From Brachypodium distachyon (Eukaryota; Streptophyta; Magnoliopsida; Poales; Poaceae), in the NCBI RefSeq assembly GCF_000005505.3, contig NC_016134.3, forward strand, positions 10,956,624 through 11,020,623: a stretch of 64,000 nucleotides of DNA, read 5' to 3'. The translations under genes were made by a program, and so were the position numbers. The number at the start of each line of letters is the position of its first letter. The stretch's first letter is position 1. Positions 11,431 through 23,609 of the stretch are shown here, one piece after another. The notes under the pieces were generated by a model that saw only the letters and a list, made by a program, of their open reading frames with translations, did not search any database and was not told the origin of the DNA.

Positions 11431-13165
11431 GCTCATTTGAAACTATGCAACCATGGGCTAAACCAGCACAATTCGGACCAAAGATTGATAGTCTTCCACA
11501 TCTTATTTCAAGACATGAATACACTGTTTGAACATTTCTGAGGAGCCTGTATAAGATAATCTCAATCAAGGTGTAGCAAACATGTTTCTCTACACGGCAA
11601 GAAACCAAAATGTTGCTAGATGTAACATTTTTAGGTTGAGTCAACTGGAAAGCAAAATCTGCTTAAGGCCATGAACAGATCCACCATCGCAAGATTCACG
11701 TAGAATTCCAGCCGATGCTTCTCGATCGTGCCTAGCGATGCTTCTCGATCGTGCCTAGCGATGCTTCATTCACGGAGCTCATACTTGAAATAAACGCTCC
11801 ACTCGTACCTATGGTCTATTTTCAATCCCGTGTAAAATCCAAGAACCTATACCTCTTGATCGATGCTCTCTCACGGAGGCAAAATATAGTTTGTGCCATA
11901 GTTTTGTGCGGCTTCAAATGAATGAGAACGTGCCTTAATTGGCAAGTCATCTGCACTTTTCTCTTCTTTTTTTAGTATTGCTGGTACATATTCCACGTCC
12001 TGAAAAAAGGCACCACGTCGTCTTTGGAATTTGAGAATCAGAGCTAGCATGTCTTGAGAGCACAGTCATGAATTCATATACTTTTTTATTCGTTCCCACG
12101 TATCACTTCTCGTTCATTTTTCAGAGCACACTGGTCATGAATTCACATGCCTCCGCATGCCTATAGTGCCTGATTCATGTGTTTTGATTTATGTAATGCA
12201 TGTTCTCTTTTTATTTCTATTGCAAGAAACAACGTCTGAAAATTAATTTAATACACATCTTAAAGCTTGTTGATTTTGCTTGTGGTCTTATTCCATTCAG
12301 ATGCCCAAGGTGCACATGCAATCTAATATTAGTAGTCCCACTATCAATCTAGCCTTCAATTAATTTAGCTCTGGCGTCACACCTCAGTTGTGGGGGAGGC
12401 CAAATTTGCGAGGTGGACGGATTCAATTTGCGCTTGTGCCAAGCGAGCGATTCCCCTAAAAAGCTAAGGCCTTTGGTTCAGCGTGGCATGCAAAGATTGA
12501 ATCCACAGACGTATAGTTACTGCCTGGTGACTGCAGCAGCACTGGTATGCATATGTCCACTATTATATCTCTCTATGTAGTGTCCCGATGCGTGTCACCA
12601 TCTTACTAAACATAGGATATAAGTATATCATATTTTTCAGTAGATATAAACCATTATAATTTTGACCCACCAGATGATTAACAGTAGAAATAATTGGCGA
12701 ATGTAGTGACTTGATGTCATTTATGTGGACGAACAACAGCAGAAACAGATCGATATATAGATGTTTGGTTGCGAAAAATAATCTCATATCTCCACCAGTA
12801 ATTCAAGCATTATATATTTGCATACTAAAATAAAGAACATCCAAAAGAAAATTGAAACTGATCGAGGAATGGATCCAAAACCAGTTAACCGAAGAGCATG
12901 CAGTGCCACGACGTACACTTTTCAACAGTGAGTGGATATGTAACGGAGCCTAAACATGAGGTAAGTAGAAATCTTGTGTTGACAACAAATGACAATCAGG
13001 TGTATTATTTTTCTGCTGTTTCGAATTGAGTAAATACATCGAGCAAATGCCAAATCAGCCTTTCTGTTTTTGTGACATCTTGTACAAATCGAATTCTTAA
13101 TTTCATCCACGCATGAATTCATCGGCCTACAAGAATTGGTTTACACAGAGCTGCGTGAACTGGTT
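11431..13165. other. Unassigned spacer downstream of the DEL gene
   Basis: AT-rich, no supported gene. It holds a short tandem duplication (GATGCTTCTCGATCGTGCCTAGC, twice, about 11714-11764). The 3' UTR and polyadenylation site of the DEL gene must lie just below 13166 but I cannot place them. Confidence 0.35.
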
Positions 13166-16100
13166 TCATGGATCTGATGGAGTACCCCGCATAAAATCCG
13201 AGTGCCATGACTTCCATACGTCCACATAATTACGGAAAAGATCATTCACAGCTGCATTCAGAAGATGTAGAGGAAACTGTGTAAGTTCATCCAACCACGA
13301 AACAGGCTAAACAGTATATATTGAACAGAACAGCAACACAAGAGGCAAACTTCTTCTACCTGGCCGTGTTAAACAATACTTTGGTTGTGGGAACAATAGT
13401 ACTGACAACTGGATAAACTACAACTGATTGACTGAATTAATAATAATTATAATTTAAGTGGGAACGGGCACACTAAGAATGACTTAAAAATGGATAGTAG
13501 TGAAATTTGGATCACTGACTGCTGAAATGATTTCTCTATCCACTTCAACTTTTGTAACTACTCATGTTGAATTTAGTTTCATAAAATCAAATGCCCTTAA
13601 AGTCGTCCATCTAGTGCTTAATTTGTACAATCGCATACTAAAATGGTATAACTCAAGGCCTGAAGGGACTTAACATTCAAGATTATTCCGAAACTATATA
13701 AATTTCTCGTTTAATACTGAATTGTGAATTCCTAAGTTCCAGTTTAACTTCTTCTTGGTCATGTTCATATATACACCAGTTCATGCACATCACCTTTGAT
13801 GTAGAAAATAAGAGAAGTCCTAGACAGTAGATTGCGAGTAACTAACGGAGGATTGGAATGTTAAAACAAAATTCTGCCAAGTGCAATTTTCTAAATCTTA
13901 ACCATATATACGTGCAAATAAAAAAACGTAGAAATGCTTACCTTTATTTTCGTACCGTGGACGGTGAGTAGTGGCAAGGCTTTCCCAATCTTCAATGCTC
14001 TTCCTCTCCTTCTCCGTTATGTGATTACCAAGTTCCTGCTTCTTAGAACCAGTAGGGTGCGAGGCTCTGAAAAGAAAGCCACTACTTTTCGCTTGCTCCT
14101 GGGGATTCCCATAAGTTCTCAACCCAATTCTGGGGATATCGGTACTTTTTAATGCCCTATTTCTAGATAATGTCTTCCTGGTTGGTAGTAAGTCAACCGT
14201 GACATCATTCCTTTCCTTTTGCTTGGATGGTCCGAGCCAACGGATTGTAGGTTTTCTTGTGTCCTCTTGTGATTTCTGAAACAAACCCCAGAAGGAATGA
14301 CACTAAGGAAAACGATAATTTCATTTGAAATCTCATGTTTGAGACTACCTTCTCAATAAGTTCCAAAGAAGATAGCACATTGGCGATGTCATACAGTCGT
14401 CGAACTTTAGCTGTATTATCAAGAAGCACTATGAGTTCCAGTTGGATATGGGATTCAGTTGCCACAACTAAGTATAGATCCCATAAAATAGAAGAAATAC
14501 AAGTACTGACCTCTCATATTGCCCTCGGCTTGTCCCTCTCCAAGGAGCAGGCTTGCGACCTCATCAAGTGAAATGGTCTCAATCTGTGCCAGGAAAAAAA
14601 TCACATTGTAATCAACCACAAAGGAGAGAACCAAGCATAGCTTGGGTGGTCAGCCAGCGAGGTATATGCTGGCAGCCCACCAGACTTCGATCCTCGAAGT
14701 CGCACTTTGATGTCTCACGTTGTAAAAATTATATATGTATATACGGTCTATCGGACTGCAATCATGCAGCTCTTACAATTTAACTTAAAAAAATCAACCA
14801 CAAAGGACGCTTAAACAAGAGTACAATTCATGGCGTGCTCAATCTGTTCACCTCCATTGTGAGGAAGAGCTTGACAAAATTCTGAGTGAGCCGCCCAAGG
14901 GACTTCGCCTTCTTATGATCTTCAATTTAGGAAACAGAAACAACAATGCAGTACATAGCATAATTAAGAGCAGGTAGTTACAGCAAAACAATAAGAAAAC
15001 GACTAATCAATTGTACCGGATCTACGATGGCAACAGCATCTGTCTGGCTTCTCCCTGTCAGCATCCCAATCAGAATCATCTGATTTATCTTCTTCATCAT
15101 TATCTGATACCTTTGCAATATGTAAAGAGAAGAAAAGATGCCTCTTTTATCAGTAACAAGGTCTAATTAACCCATGTCACAACCAAGGTGAAACAAACAA
15201 AAAATCAAGTTGAAGAAATCGATCGAACATTAGTAGCAGATGGTTCCTGCGGCGGCGGCTTCATCTCCCCCAATGCCTTCTCCTGACCAAACTGAAAGAA
15301 CATAAAGGACAGAATCGATGTAAAGCAACGGCAAAGATTAGAATATACCCTTTCGTTGAAAAGGTTACTTTAGTCAATTTACAATTGGGCATCAAATATG
15401 TTCTCTGGAAATAAACATCAAGTTGGCTTGAGCTTCGTCTAATTGAAAATATTGGATTAAGCTTGACCATTAGTTAGCTCGTGACAGTCCATTTTCCCTC
15501 AATACAGAACACTAGTATCATCATATGACTAACTAACTGCACCGCATGGGAGGAGCTAGCCCACAAGTTAAGAGATTCATAAAATTTGCTATACCTTGAT
15601 TTCGTTTAGTGCTGCAGGGATGCCCTGGAAGCCAATCCATGTGTACTCGTTCTTAGCCCTCCTGACAAGCATCTGCGTACATGTGCGATGTATATCCAAG
15701 AAGAATTAAAGGATGAAGACCGAAGAAGTAACGCAACAGAAACCCCATGCAAACATGTCAAAAGACAGATCGAAAAAGAGAATAATCTTCAACGAATATA
15801 TGAGAGGCTCACCCCGACGCTCTCTAGCACGTTGACGATGTCGTAGATCCGGCGCCTCCCGACGCTGAGGCGCCGGGCGGTGTTGTCCAGCCCCACCGCC
15901 TCCACGCCCTTGTCGTCGTACAGCGCCACGAATCTGCGAAAGGAGACACCATAGCTAGATCAGTACAAATGTACAATAATACACCGATTGAAGAAGAAAC
16001 ATATGTAGGATCGAAGCCCGCAGGAGGCAATCAAAGGGAGGAAGAGAAGAGAACAAATCCTACTTGGTGCAGAGCACTTTCAGGGACTGCTGCTTGCGGT

Positions 16101-16287
16101 CGTACGGGCGCTCCTCGCCTCCATCGCCATGGAGCTGCAGAAGCCGGCGGCTGGACCGCGCAGCGCTGCTGCCGCCTCCATCAGCTTGTTGGAGCTGCAG
16201 AAGCCGGCTGCTGGACCGAGCAGGGCGCGCGCGCAGATGGTAGGGCTTATTTGCCTGTGCGGCGGCGGCGGCTGCCGGAGTGTCCAT
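13166..16287 (-). CDS. DEL: Atypical E2F transcription factor (DP-E2F-like)
   Basis: Ten exons read on the minus strand in one frame: 16287-16064, 15933-15813, 15672-15595, 15291-15229, 15110-15017, 14919-14852, 14583-14511, 14428-14349, 14275-13942 and 13251-13166. All introns are GT-AG and all phases agree, giving 406 aa. The product has two E2F DNA-binding domains. Domain 1 (about 58-135) has KQQSLKVLCTKFVALY, DNTARRLSVGRRRIYDIVNV and YTWIGF. Domain 2 (about 194-280) has KSLGRLTQNFVKLF, DNTAKVRRLYDIANVLSS and a KPTIRWLG end. Both keep the RRxYDI motif. No DP-dimerisation, marked-box or retinoblastoma-binding region is seen. That is the known DEL/E2F7-8 layout: DP-independent repressors of E2F targets acting on endoreduplication and cell cycle in the nucleus. 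The tail (VNDLFRNYVDVWKSW) also fits the family. Exon 1 contains a duplicated RSS.RLLQL segment. The intron 4 donor (GTTCGA) is the weakest junction. Confidence 0.9.
14626..14791 (+). mobile_element. SINE in DEL intron 6
   Basis: An exact 16-bp direct repeat, AATCAACCACAAAGGA, flanks it at 14610-14625 and 14792-14807. The body starts GAGAACCAAGCATAGCTTGGG, contains an A-box-like TAGCTTGGGTGG and a B-box-like ACTTCGATCCTC, and ends in an A-rich tail. This is a complete tRNA-derived SINE inserted antisense to the host gene. It lies wholly within the intron, away from splice sites, so splicing is probably not harmed. Confidence 0.75.
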
Positions 16288-16585
16288 GGGATCTCGGTCT
16301 GGAGGAATGAGGAAAATGTCGGCACGGCAGGTGGGGATTTGTAGAGGAAGCTAGGGGGAGCGGGATCGGGAATTGGAATTTCATGGGTTTTGGCGCCCGT
16401 GGCGGCGGCGGGCGCGTCTGTCGAAATTTTGGACCAGGTGGCCTGCGCTGTGCTGCGCGCGGTCGGTCGGTCGGTCGGTCTCGTTAGGGCAAAGTTTTAC
16501 CAAAACTGTGCTCCCGCTGCAGCTCCTGGCCGTGTGATTCTGTGGGTTGTACGTGGGCCTGCAGGTCGGTGGGTATCGACGCTGG
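16288..16585 (-). promoter_or_regulatory. DEL upstream region
   Basis: This GC-rich DNA immediately upstream of the DEL start codon should hold its 5' UTR and promoter. It contains the E2F-type element listed separately and a short (GGTC)n run near 16461-16480. No clear TATA box is seen. Confidence 0.5.
16389..16396 (+). promoter_or_regulatory. E2F-binding consensus upstream of DEL
   Basis: TTTGGCGC matches the E2F consensus TTTSSCGC exactly, in the context TTTTGGCGCC, about 102 bp upstream of the DEL ATG at 16287. Plant E2F-like genes are known to be E2F targets, so this suggests feedback within the E2F network. Binding is inferred, not shown. Confidence 0.6.
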
Positions 16586-18621
16586 GTCTCGCTTTTAGGC
16601 CTAGTTAGGGCCTATGGGTAATGGGTTAAATATAATCATACTGTTATTCTTCTACTCATCGTTGGAAATATGCCATAGAGGCAATAATAAATATGTTATT
16701 ATCATATTTCCTTGTCTTCGATAAATGTTTATTATCCATGCTATAATTGTATTAACAACAAACTAAATGCATGTGTGGATAAATAAACAAATATTGTGTC
16801 TCTGATACGCCTGTACTAGATTAGCTCGTTAATTAAAAAATGGTTAAGGTTTCCTAACCATACACATGTGTTGCCATTTAATAACGAGGTCATATCATTA
16901 GGAGAATGATGTGATGGACAGACTCAAACCTAAGCATAACGTTTGATCGTGTCTCTTAAGTTTAAATTACTAATGCTTTTATTATGTCAAATATCATTTC
17001 TTTAGACCATGAGATCATGCCACTCCCTAGTACCAGAAGTATATTTTGTGGATATCAACCGTCATCTCGTAACTGGGTGATCATAAAGGTGTTCTTCAGG
17101 TATCTCGGAAGGTGCTTGTTGGGTTGTATGGATTAAGACTGTGATTTGTCACTCCATGTGACGAAGAGATATTTCTGGGCCCTCTCGGTAGTATAACATC
17201 CTAATGAGCTTGCAAGCATGTGACTAATGTGTTTAGTCACAGGATATTATGTTGCAGTACGAGTAAAGAGAACTTGCCGGTAACGAGATTGAATTAGGTA
17301 TGGTGATACCGACGATCAAATTTCGGGCAAGTAATATATCGCGAGACAAAGGGAATTGAATACCGGATTAATTGAATCCTCAACATCGTGGTTCAACCGA
17401 TGAGATCTTCGTGGAATATGTGGGAACCAATATGGACATTCAGGTCCCGCTATTGGTTATTGATCGGAGAGGTGTCTCGAACCCGTAGAGTCACACACTT
17501 AACGCTTAATGTCGTTAGAGTTCGATGAGATAATAGATGGTGATATCGAATATTGATTCGGAGTCTCGGATGGGATCCAGGACGTCACGAGGAGCTTCGG
17601 AATGGTCCGGAGATAAAGAATTATGTATGAGAAAGCTGTTTCAGGGTTTCAGAAAAGTTTGGGATATTTTCCGGTATCGACCGGGAATGTTCTAGAAGGT
17701 TCCGGAAGTTCTCAAAAAGTTCTGGAATGTTTCAGAATATTCCTGATAATTTAATTGGACTTTATAGTAATTAATTAGAACAATCTAATTAGTTATCCCC
17801 TAATGAGCATAGTCCCATTTAGGAGGAAAGGGGAGGAACAACTCAACCGTACGGTGGAGTACCGTACGTGGGGGAGTTCGTGGGGAGGGAGTCCTTCCGG
17901 GACTCCTTTCCCTCCCCTGACCGGCCCTAGCTCTTTCTTGAAGGAGGGGCAAACCCTGGCCACCACCCCTATATAAATAGAGGTGAGAGGCAGGGGGAGA
18001 GGACATACCAAACCCTCAGCTGGATCTCTCTCCCTTGAGGTCCTCTCTCTCACGAATATGTGTTTTCTCTCTCTGTTGTCTATCAAGATATGTGTTTTCT
18101 CTCTGACGAATATGTGTTTTCTCTCTGACGAATATGTGTTTTCCCTCTCTAGTCATGACCATATATACTACACGTGTGGATGACATTTTGACTATTCTGA
18201 ATAGTGTTCTGAACAGTAGAAAAGCTGTTCGCTTCTGGCCTTACGGACTGAATAAGTCGACCCGATCGAAACATCGCCCTAGATCCCACACTCTCTGCAC
18301 GCCACAGCATAGTAACTGAACAGCGAAAGAAATTTCCTGGAATAGTACAGTTGGCTTTCGGCCGTAAAGACTGAACAACGCACGTAGCAAAGTTGCTGCT
18401 GTGGGGACACGAGCTGTACCTTCCGCCCTTCGTGTGCCTTCCGTCAAAGACAATATTCCATCGCCGTCTTCCTCACGTGAACTGATGGACGGTGCGAGAT
18501 ATGTGGCGCAGTATGCTCGGGAGCAGTCCAAGCTTTCCCGTCTCGCTTTTAGGCCTAGTTAGGGCATGGATCTTGCCTATGGGTAATGGGTTAAATACAA
18601 TCATACTGTCATTCTTGTACT
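16586..18621. repeat. Direct repeats flanking the copia LTR
   Basis: A segment starting GTCTCGCTTTTAGGCCTAG and running through ATGGGTAATGGGTTAAATA to CTTCTACTC occurs at 16586-16656. It recurs at 18540-18621, where an extra 11 bp (around CATGGATCTTG) follows TTAGGG. The LTR lies between the copies. This is far longer than a 5-bp TSD, so either the site was duplicated before insertion or an unequal event duplicated it. Confidence 0.75.
16660..18530 (+). mobile_element. BARE1/Angela-type copia LTR, apparently solo
   Basis: The start, CGTTGGAAATATGCC.TAGAGGCAATAATAAAT, matches the well-known opening of Triticeae BARE1/Angela LTRs (normally TGTTGG). A TATATAAATAG box at 17970-17980 sits where the LTR promoter should be, followed by a CT-rich leader. 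The leader has a short tandem repeat of CTCTCTGACGAATATGTG (about 18050-18150). No gag-pol follows, so this is a solo or truncated LTR. The 3' limit is not sharp. Confidence 0.7.
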
Positions 18622-18799
18622 CCTGTCTATCAAGCAACAACATTAGGCTCTCCCGTCACCGCTCCCATCAACCATCACGGTGTTCAGCCATTGGCGTCCA
18701 GAAGTCTCTTGAATGACAAGATTGCCGGCCAGGTTGCAGGTGCCATTTGTTCCATCCCTTCCCCAGACCTGAGAACTACCGCATCATCCAGTTGATCGG

Positions 18800-19195
18800 G
18801 GAAAGGTCAGCAGTGGTGGTCCGATTTACACACCGGTGGCGGTGAGGTGGCCCGCCACTAAGCCTGCGCCATTGGTGCTCCAGTGGCGGTGCTAATGAAC
18901 AGCAGTGGCGGGTACCACCGCCGCCATTGGTCCGATACCAACATGAGTGGCCGTTCGCAGCACCGCCACTGGAGATCCGTAGAAGTTTCAGAAAGTGCAC
19001 CGGTGGCCATGAGAAGAACAACCACTGTTACATACGAGTGGCGGTGCCGCATCACGGCCACTCGTACTATACCAGTGGCCCTGGTGCGGCACCGCCACTG
19101 GTATGCTTTCGTAGCGCCAGTGACGGTGGTGGTGATAAAGAACCGCCATTGTACTCTACTAGTGGCGGTGAGCTAGACCCGCCATTGTTGTTTTC
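18800..19195. repeat. CACTA subterminal repeat array (5' side)
   Basis: Many short copies of (A/C)CAGTGGCGGT and its complement ACCGCCACTGG occur in both orientations, separated by 20-40 bp. Such arrays are transposase-binding regions near the ends of CACTA elements. I could not find an intact CACTA terminus to its left, so the 5' end is lost or mutated. Confidence 0.75.
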
Positions 19196-19998
19196 CATTT
19201 TTTTTAAATAATTGTTTTATATTAGACAATTCCTGTAGCATATATCATATTCACAGCACATCATCGCACACATCAACAATATATATATAAGTACTGTGCG
19301 AGCCCGAAGCTGTTTGAGCTCGCGCGTCTGTGTCGGACCAGCTGCGGCTCTGCTCCTAACCGGCGGTGAAGCCCTGCCAAAATTGAGGGCGGCGGCTCGA
19401 AGGTAGCTCTCACCCCATATCCTTCTTCTTTCTCTCGCTTCTTCCTCCGCTTCTTCTTCTTCAATTTGCCCATAAAGCCATTAATGGCGCGGTGGCCGGT
19501 GGTGACAAATCATTCCCCGATCTCTCTTCGGTGGCTCTCCCGGGCTGCCCCCGCTGTCTCTGGAGCTCCCCCTCACCCTAGTGAGGGCCCTCCCTCCCAA
19601 ACCCCTCTCTCTCTCGCTTTAATTTTGCTCCGATGAGCTCCCTCTCTCTCTAGCCCTCTCTCTCTAGCTCTCTCTCTGGAGTCCATGGCCGCTGCTGCTT
19701 ATGGGGGAGCTTAGCCCTTGGGGGTTAGCCCTAGGGTTAAGCTTAACCTCGGGACCAGTGTACGTGCATGTTAAGCATATTAAATGTGTGTTGACACTGG
19801 CCTTCGTGCCATGTATTTCTTATGTGATGTGATACCGGCCGTCATGCCGATGTGGGTGGGGGTAATTTGTTTTTGATGTAGGCATCGAATTTCGTAGTGC
19901 AAAATGCTATTTTTTTTAGCAAAGGTCATACCAAAATTTTCCATTTTTGTCGATCAAGCTGATTCGTTTATTTTTTAAAAAAATTGTGTTGTAGCTCG
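19196..19998 (+). other. Leader of the CACTA TNP2 gene
   Basis: The stretch between the subterminal array and the transposase start is GC- and CT-rich (microsatellite-like CTCTCT runs at 19600-19680), then carries GGCC.TCGTGCCATG / CCGTCATGCCGATG motifs. Similar CATCGTGCCG motifs recur near 32820-32910 upstream of the second CACTA gene. This suggests a shared leader or intron structure. Confidence 0.45.
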
Positions 19999-22900
19999 AT
20001 GGGCCGTGCTTGGATGTACGAGGACAGGTTACGTGTTGAGTGGATAGAGCGGCCGAAGACTTTTGTCGATGCCGGCATGGAAGATATGCATAGGAAAGGG
20101 GGTGATAGGATGTGCTGTCCTTGTGTGAGATGTCAGAACAGCAAGCTGTATGAGCCAGAGGATGTCAAGATGCACTTGCTCATGCGAAGAATTGTGTCAG
20201 GTTATTCAAGGTGGACTTCTCACGGGGAGGATGGCATTGAAGTCAATGACGGCATTGAGATGGAAAACATGGAGTCTGACGACTAGCCTGGTGAAGAAGC
20301 ATACCATGGCGAGGATCCAGTACAGGACGTTCCAACTGGTAGGATGGTTGAAATGCTGGACGATCAGCATCTGCAGAATCAGTTGGATGACCCCGAGGAT
20401 GAGAGAGTGTCCCGTAAGTTCAAGAAGCTGAGGGAGGATGCTGAGACACCATTATATGAAAATGCCGGCGTGGATAACAGTGTGCTAGAAGTAACGCTCG
20501 AGCTTTTGCGTATAAAGGCAAAATACAACATCGTGGACTCGGGATTCACGGAGATTCTGAGTTACCTACGTACGGTACTTCCTCTGGACAACAAGTTGCC
20601 TAAGAGCACGTACGAGGCGAAGAAAGTTACATGCCCCCTCGGGTTAGAGGTCATCAAATACCATGCTTGTCCGCTGGACTGCATCATATATAAGTGTGAC
20701 TACAAAGATATGCACAGCTGTCCAGTATGCAAAACATCCCGATACAGGAAGAAATACCCCAATCCTGACGGCAGCGAGGAGGAAGAATTGAAGCATGGTG
20801 TGGCGGCAAAGACGGTCTGGTATCTCCGGTGTGGCACTAGGCTGGAGCGTTGGTTCCAGAACGAGAAGGAGGCCAGGTGGTTCATCTACCACGACGCGAC
20901 TCAGGCGGATATCGATCCTGAGGGCGTGTACCGCAACGATGATGGAGTCATCAGACACCCCGCAGATGCGGCTCAATGGAGGACTCTGGATGACGAATTC
21001 CCCGAGTTCGGTGCACAGGCCAGGAACATTAGGTTCGGGATGAGTACGGACGGGATCAATCCGTTCGGAAACTTGAGCAGCAAACACAGCACATGGCCGG
21101 TGATCCTGTTCATATACAACCTCCCCCCGTGGCTTCTCATGAAGAGGAAGTACATCCACCTATCAATGCTCATACAGGGCCCTAAGAAGCCTGGAGCTGA
21201 TCTGATCGTGTATCTGGAGCTGCTGAAGGATGAGCTCAAGGAGCTTTGGGAGAAGGGTCGAAAGGTTTGGGACGCTCATAAGAAGGAGTTCACCCTTCCT
21301 GCAGCTCTCCTGACATGTGTGCATGACTACCCGGCAAACGGGAACTCATCGTGCCAGTCAACACATGGGTATAAAGCATGCACAAAGTGCGGGGACGAGA
21401 CAGAAGGGTTGTTCCTGCCAGAATCAAAAAAGATTGTTTACATGGGACACCGTAAGTGGCTGGAGATAAGATAAGAAAAACTTCAACGAGAGGGCAGAGA
21501 GGCGGCATAAACCAAGGGAACTGACTAGACACGAAGTATACGAAATTGTGAGGGACCTCGAAGTCGTGGCCGGGAAAGCACAGCCGGCTGCTGGTCCAGA
21601 TGGCGGCCGTAGGTACAAGAGGAGGTCAGTGTTCTGGGACCTGCCTTACTGGAGGTTCTTACAGAGCCGTCACACCATAGACGTCATGCATGTCGAGAAG
21701 AACGTGTGCGACAGCCGGTTGGGCTTGATGATGCACCACGCGGACAAGTCAAAAGATGGACCAAAGGCACAGAAGGACCTGCAGTGGATGGGAAGAAGGG
21801 AGAAGCTGTGGCCGATAGAGGAAGAGGCGCCGCAGGAAAGCAAGGATGGTGAATGCACCATATATACGCGATGCAAACCTGCGTGTTACAGCCTGAGCAA
21901 AGCCGAGCTGCATAGAATGTGCGAGTGTCTCTATGGCATCAAAGTTCCATCGAACTACTCATCCAGCATCAAGAAACTCGTTGACATGAAGAGCCACAAG
22001 CTGGTTGGCATGAAGTCTCATGACTGCCACGTGATTCTCACGCAGCTACTTTCGGTTGCAATAAGAGGCTGCATGGAGCCATGGGTGAGAGAGACGGTCA
22101 TGAAGCTCTGTGACTTCTTCGACACGATCAGCCAGAAGTCCATCGCGGTGGACCATTGCCTGCAACTGAGGGACGCAATGATACAGATATTGTGCGAATG
22201 TGAGATGTTCTTTTCCCCAACGTTCTTTGACATTATGGTCCATCTGATGGTCCACATCACCGATGAGATCTTGTTGTTAGGGCCATTGTTCCTGCACAAC
22301 ATGTTTGGGCCCGAACGATACAACGGGGTGCTGAAGCGATATGTTCGTAACAGAGGGCGTCCTGAAGGAAGCATCATGGAAGGCTATCATGCAGAAGAGT
22401 GCGTTGAGTTCTGCACTGATTGGTTGGAGGACTGCAAACCCATAGGGGTCGAATCACGACATAAGGGGAAGCTAGAACGTGAAGGTGGGCTTGGCCGGAA
22501 GGATCTTGATGTGCATGCCCGCCAAAGAATGGACGACTTTATAAGAGCACACACAATGGTGCTGCAACTCACGCCAGAGGTTGAGCCGTTCATCGACATG
22601 CACATCGAAGAACTTCGAAACCTCAACCCTAACAAGAATGATGATTGGATCCAGCGAAAACACAATTCTACATTCTCCATGTGGCTCAAGGATCTTTGGT
22701 ATCCGAGGGCTGCGGCGAATGAATATGAGAAGATTGTCCAGAAGTTGTCACGGCTTCCCGACCGCAACGTCGTGACATACCAGTCGTACACCATGAATGG
22801 GTATACGCACTACACCAAGGCTCAAGACCATAAGAGTACGTACCAAAACAGCGGTATATTGCTCGTAGCTGAGACGGGGACCGACAGCGAAGGCCAGACT

Positions 22901-23401
22901 GAAGCGTACTACGGCGTGGTCGAAGAGATCTGGAAGCTTGACTACACCTTCACCACCATCGCCATGTTTCGCATCAGATGGGCACGCGATGTCAGGCATG
23001 AAGATCATAGGTTCACAACAATGATTCTGCCAAAAGAGGTTCCCCGTCATTAGGTGAACGTCAAAAGAATCTCGGCACTGCTTGAACCATGGCAGTTTGC
23101 TTCCAAATGCAAATAAGTCTTCTTCATAGAAGACCCGATAGCGAAAAACCGTGTAGTCGTGAGGAGAGGTAAAAGGAGCATTGTTGGGGTCGACGGAGTA
23201 ACTTCACAACAAGACTATGACGGTTTCCCCGATCCCACGACCAGGCAAGAAGAAGAGATGTCAAGACTGACGATCCAGACAAGAAAGAAGTCAAAATTAC
23301 CCACACAAGACGGGGCCTATGCCAGAAGCAGCCACGATGAGGTCCAAACGTATAAGAGGAAAGAGAAGACAACAAAGAAAAAAGACAAGATTGTCCAATA
23401 G
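19999..23401 (+). pseudogene. CACTA (En/Spm) TNP2 transposase, broken
   Basis: Domain order is that of TNP2. A transposase-associated domain comes first (AWMYEDRLRVEWIE and CCPCVRCQNSK, about 19999-20230). Transposase_21 follows (CPLGLEVIKYHACPLDCIIY, CPVCKTSRYRKK, STDGINPFGN, GPKKPGADLIVYLELL, IDVMHVEKNVCDS), then DUF4218 (from about 21890) and DUF4216 (YSYTMNG-like to KEVPRH). Probable DDE residues are in STDG, PGAD and MHVEKN. Four lesions are visible: TAG at 20284, a frameshift with a small deletion at about 21455-21478, TAG at 23051 and TAA at 23114. Frame agreement either side of the stops shows they are point changes. The element is therefore non-autonomous through this copy. Confidence 0.88.
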
Positions 23402-23609
23402 AACTATTTGTGTAATTTTGATCAATTATACTCGTTGATGAATTTGAAAACAAATGCCGTAAATTTGTTCGCAATATTTTTCTACTGCGAATGCATATTT
23501 TATTTGCTTGTTTCGATTTCAAAAACAATTAAGAGATATGGATTTTTTTTAAATCTTATTACATTTTATTTTCATTATAAAGGAGAAAAAAAAGTTTTTA
23601 AGCCCTGAG

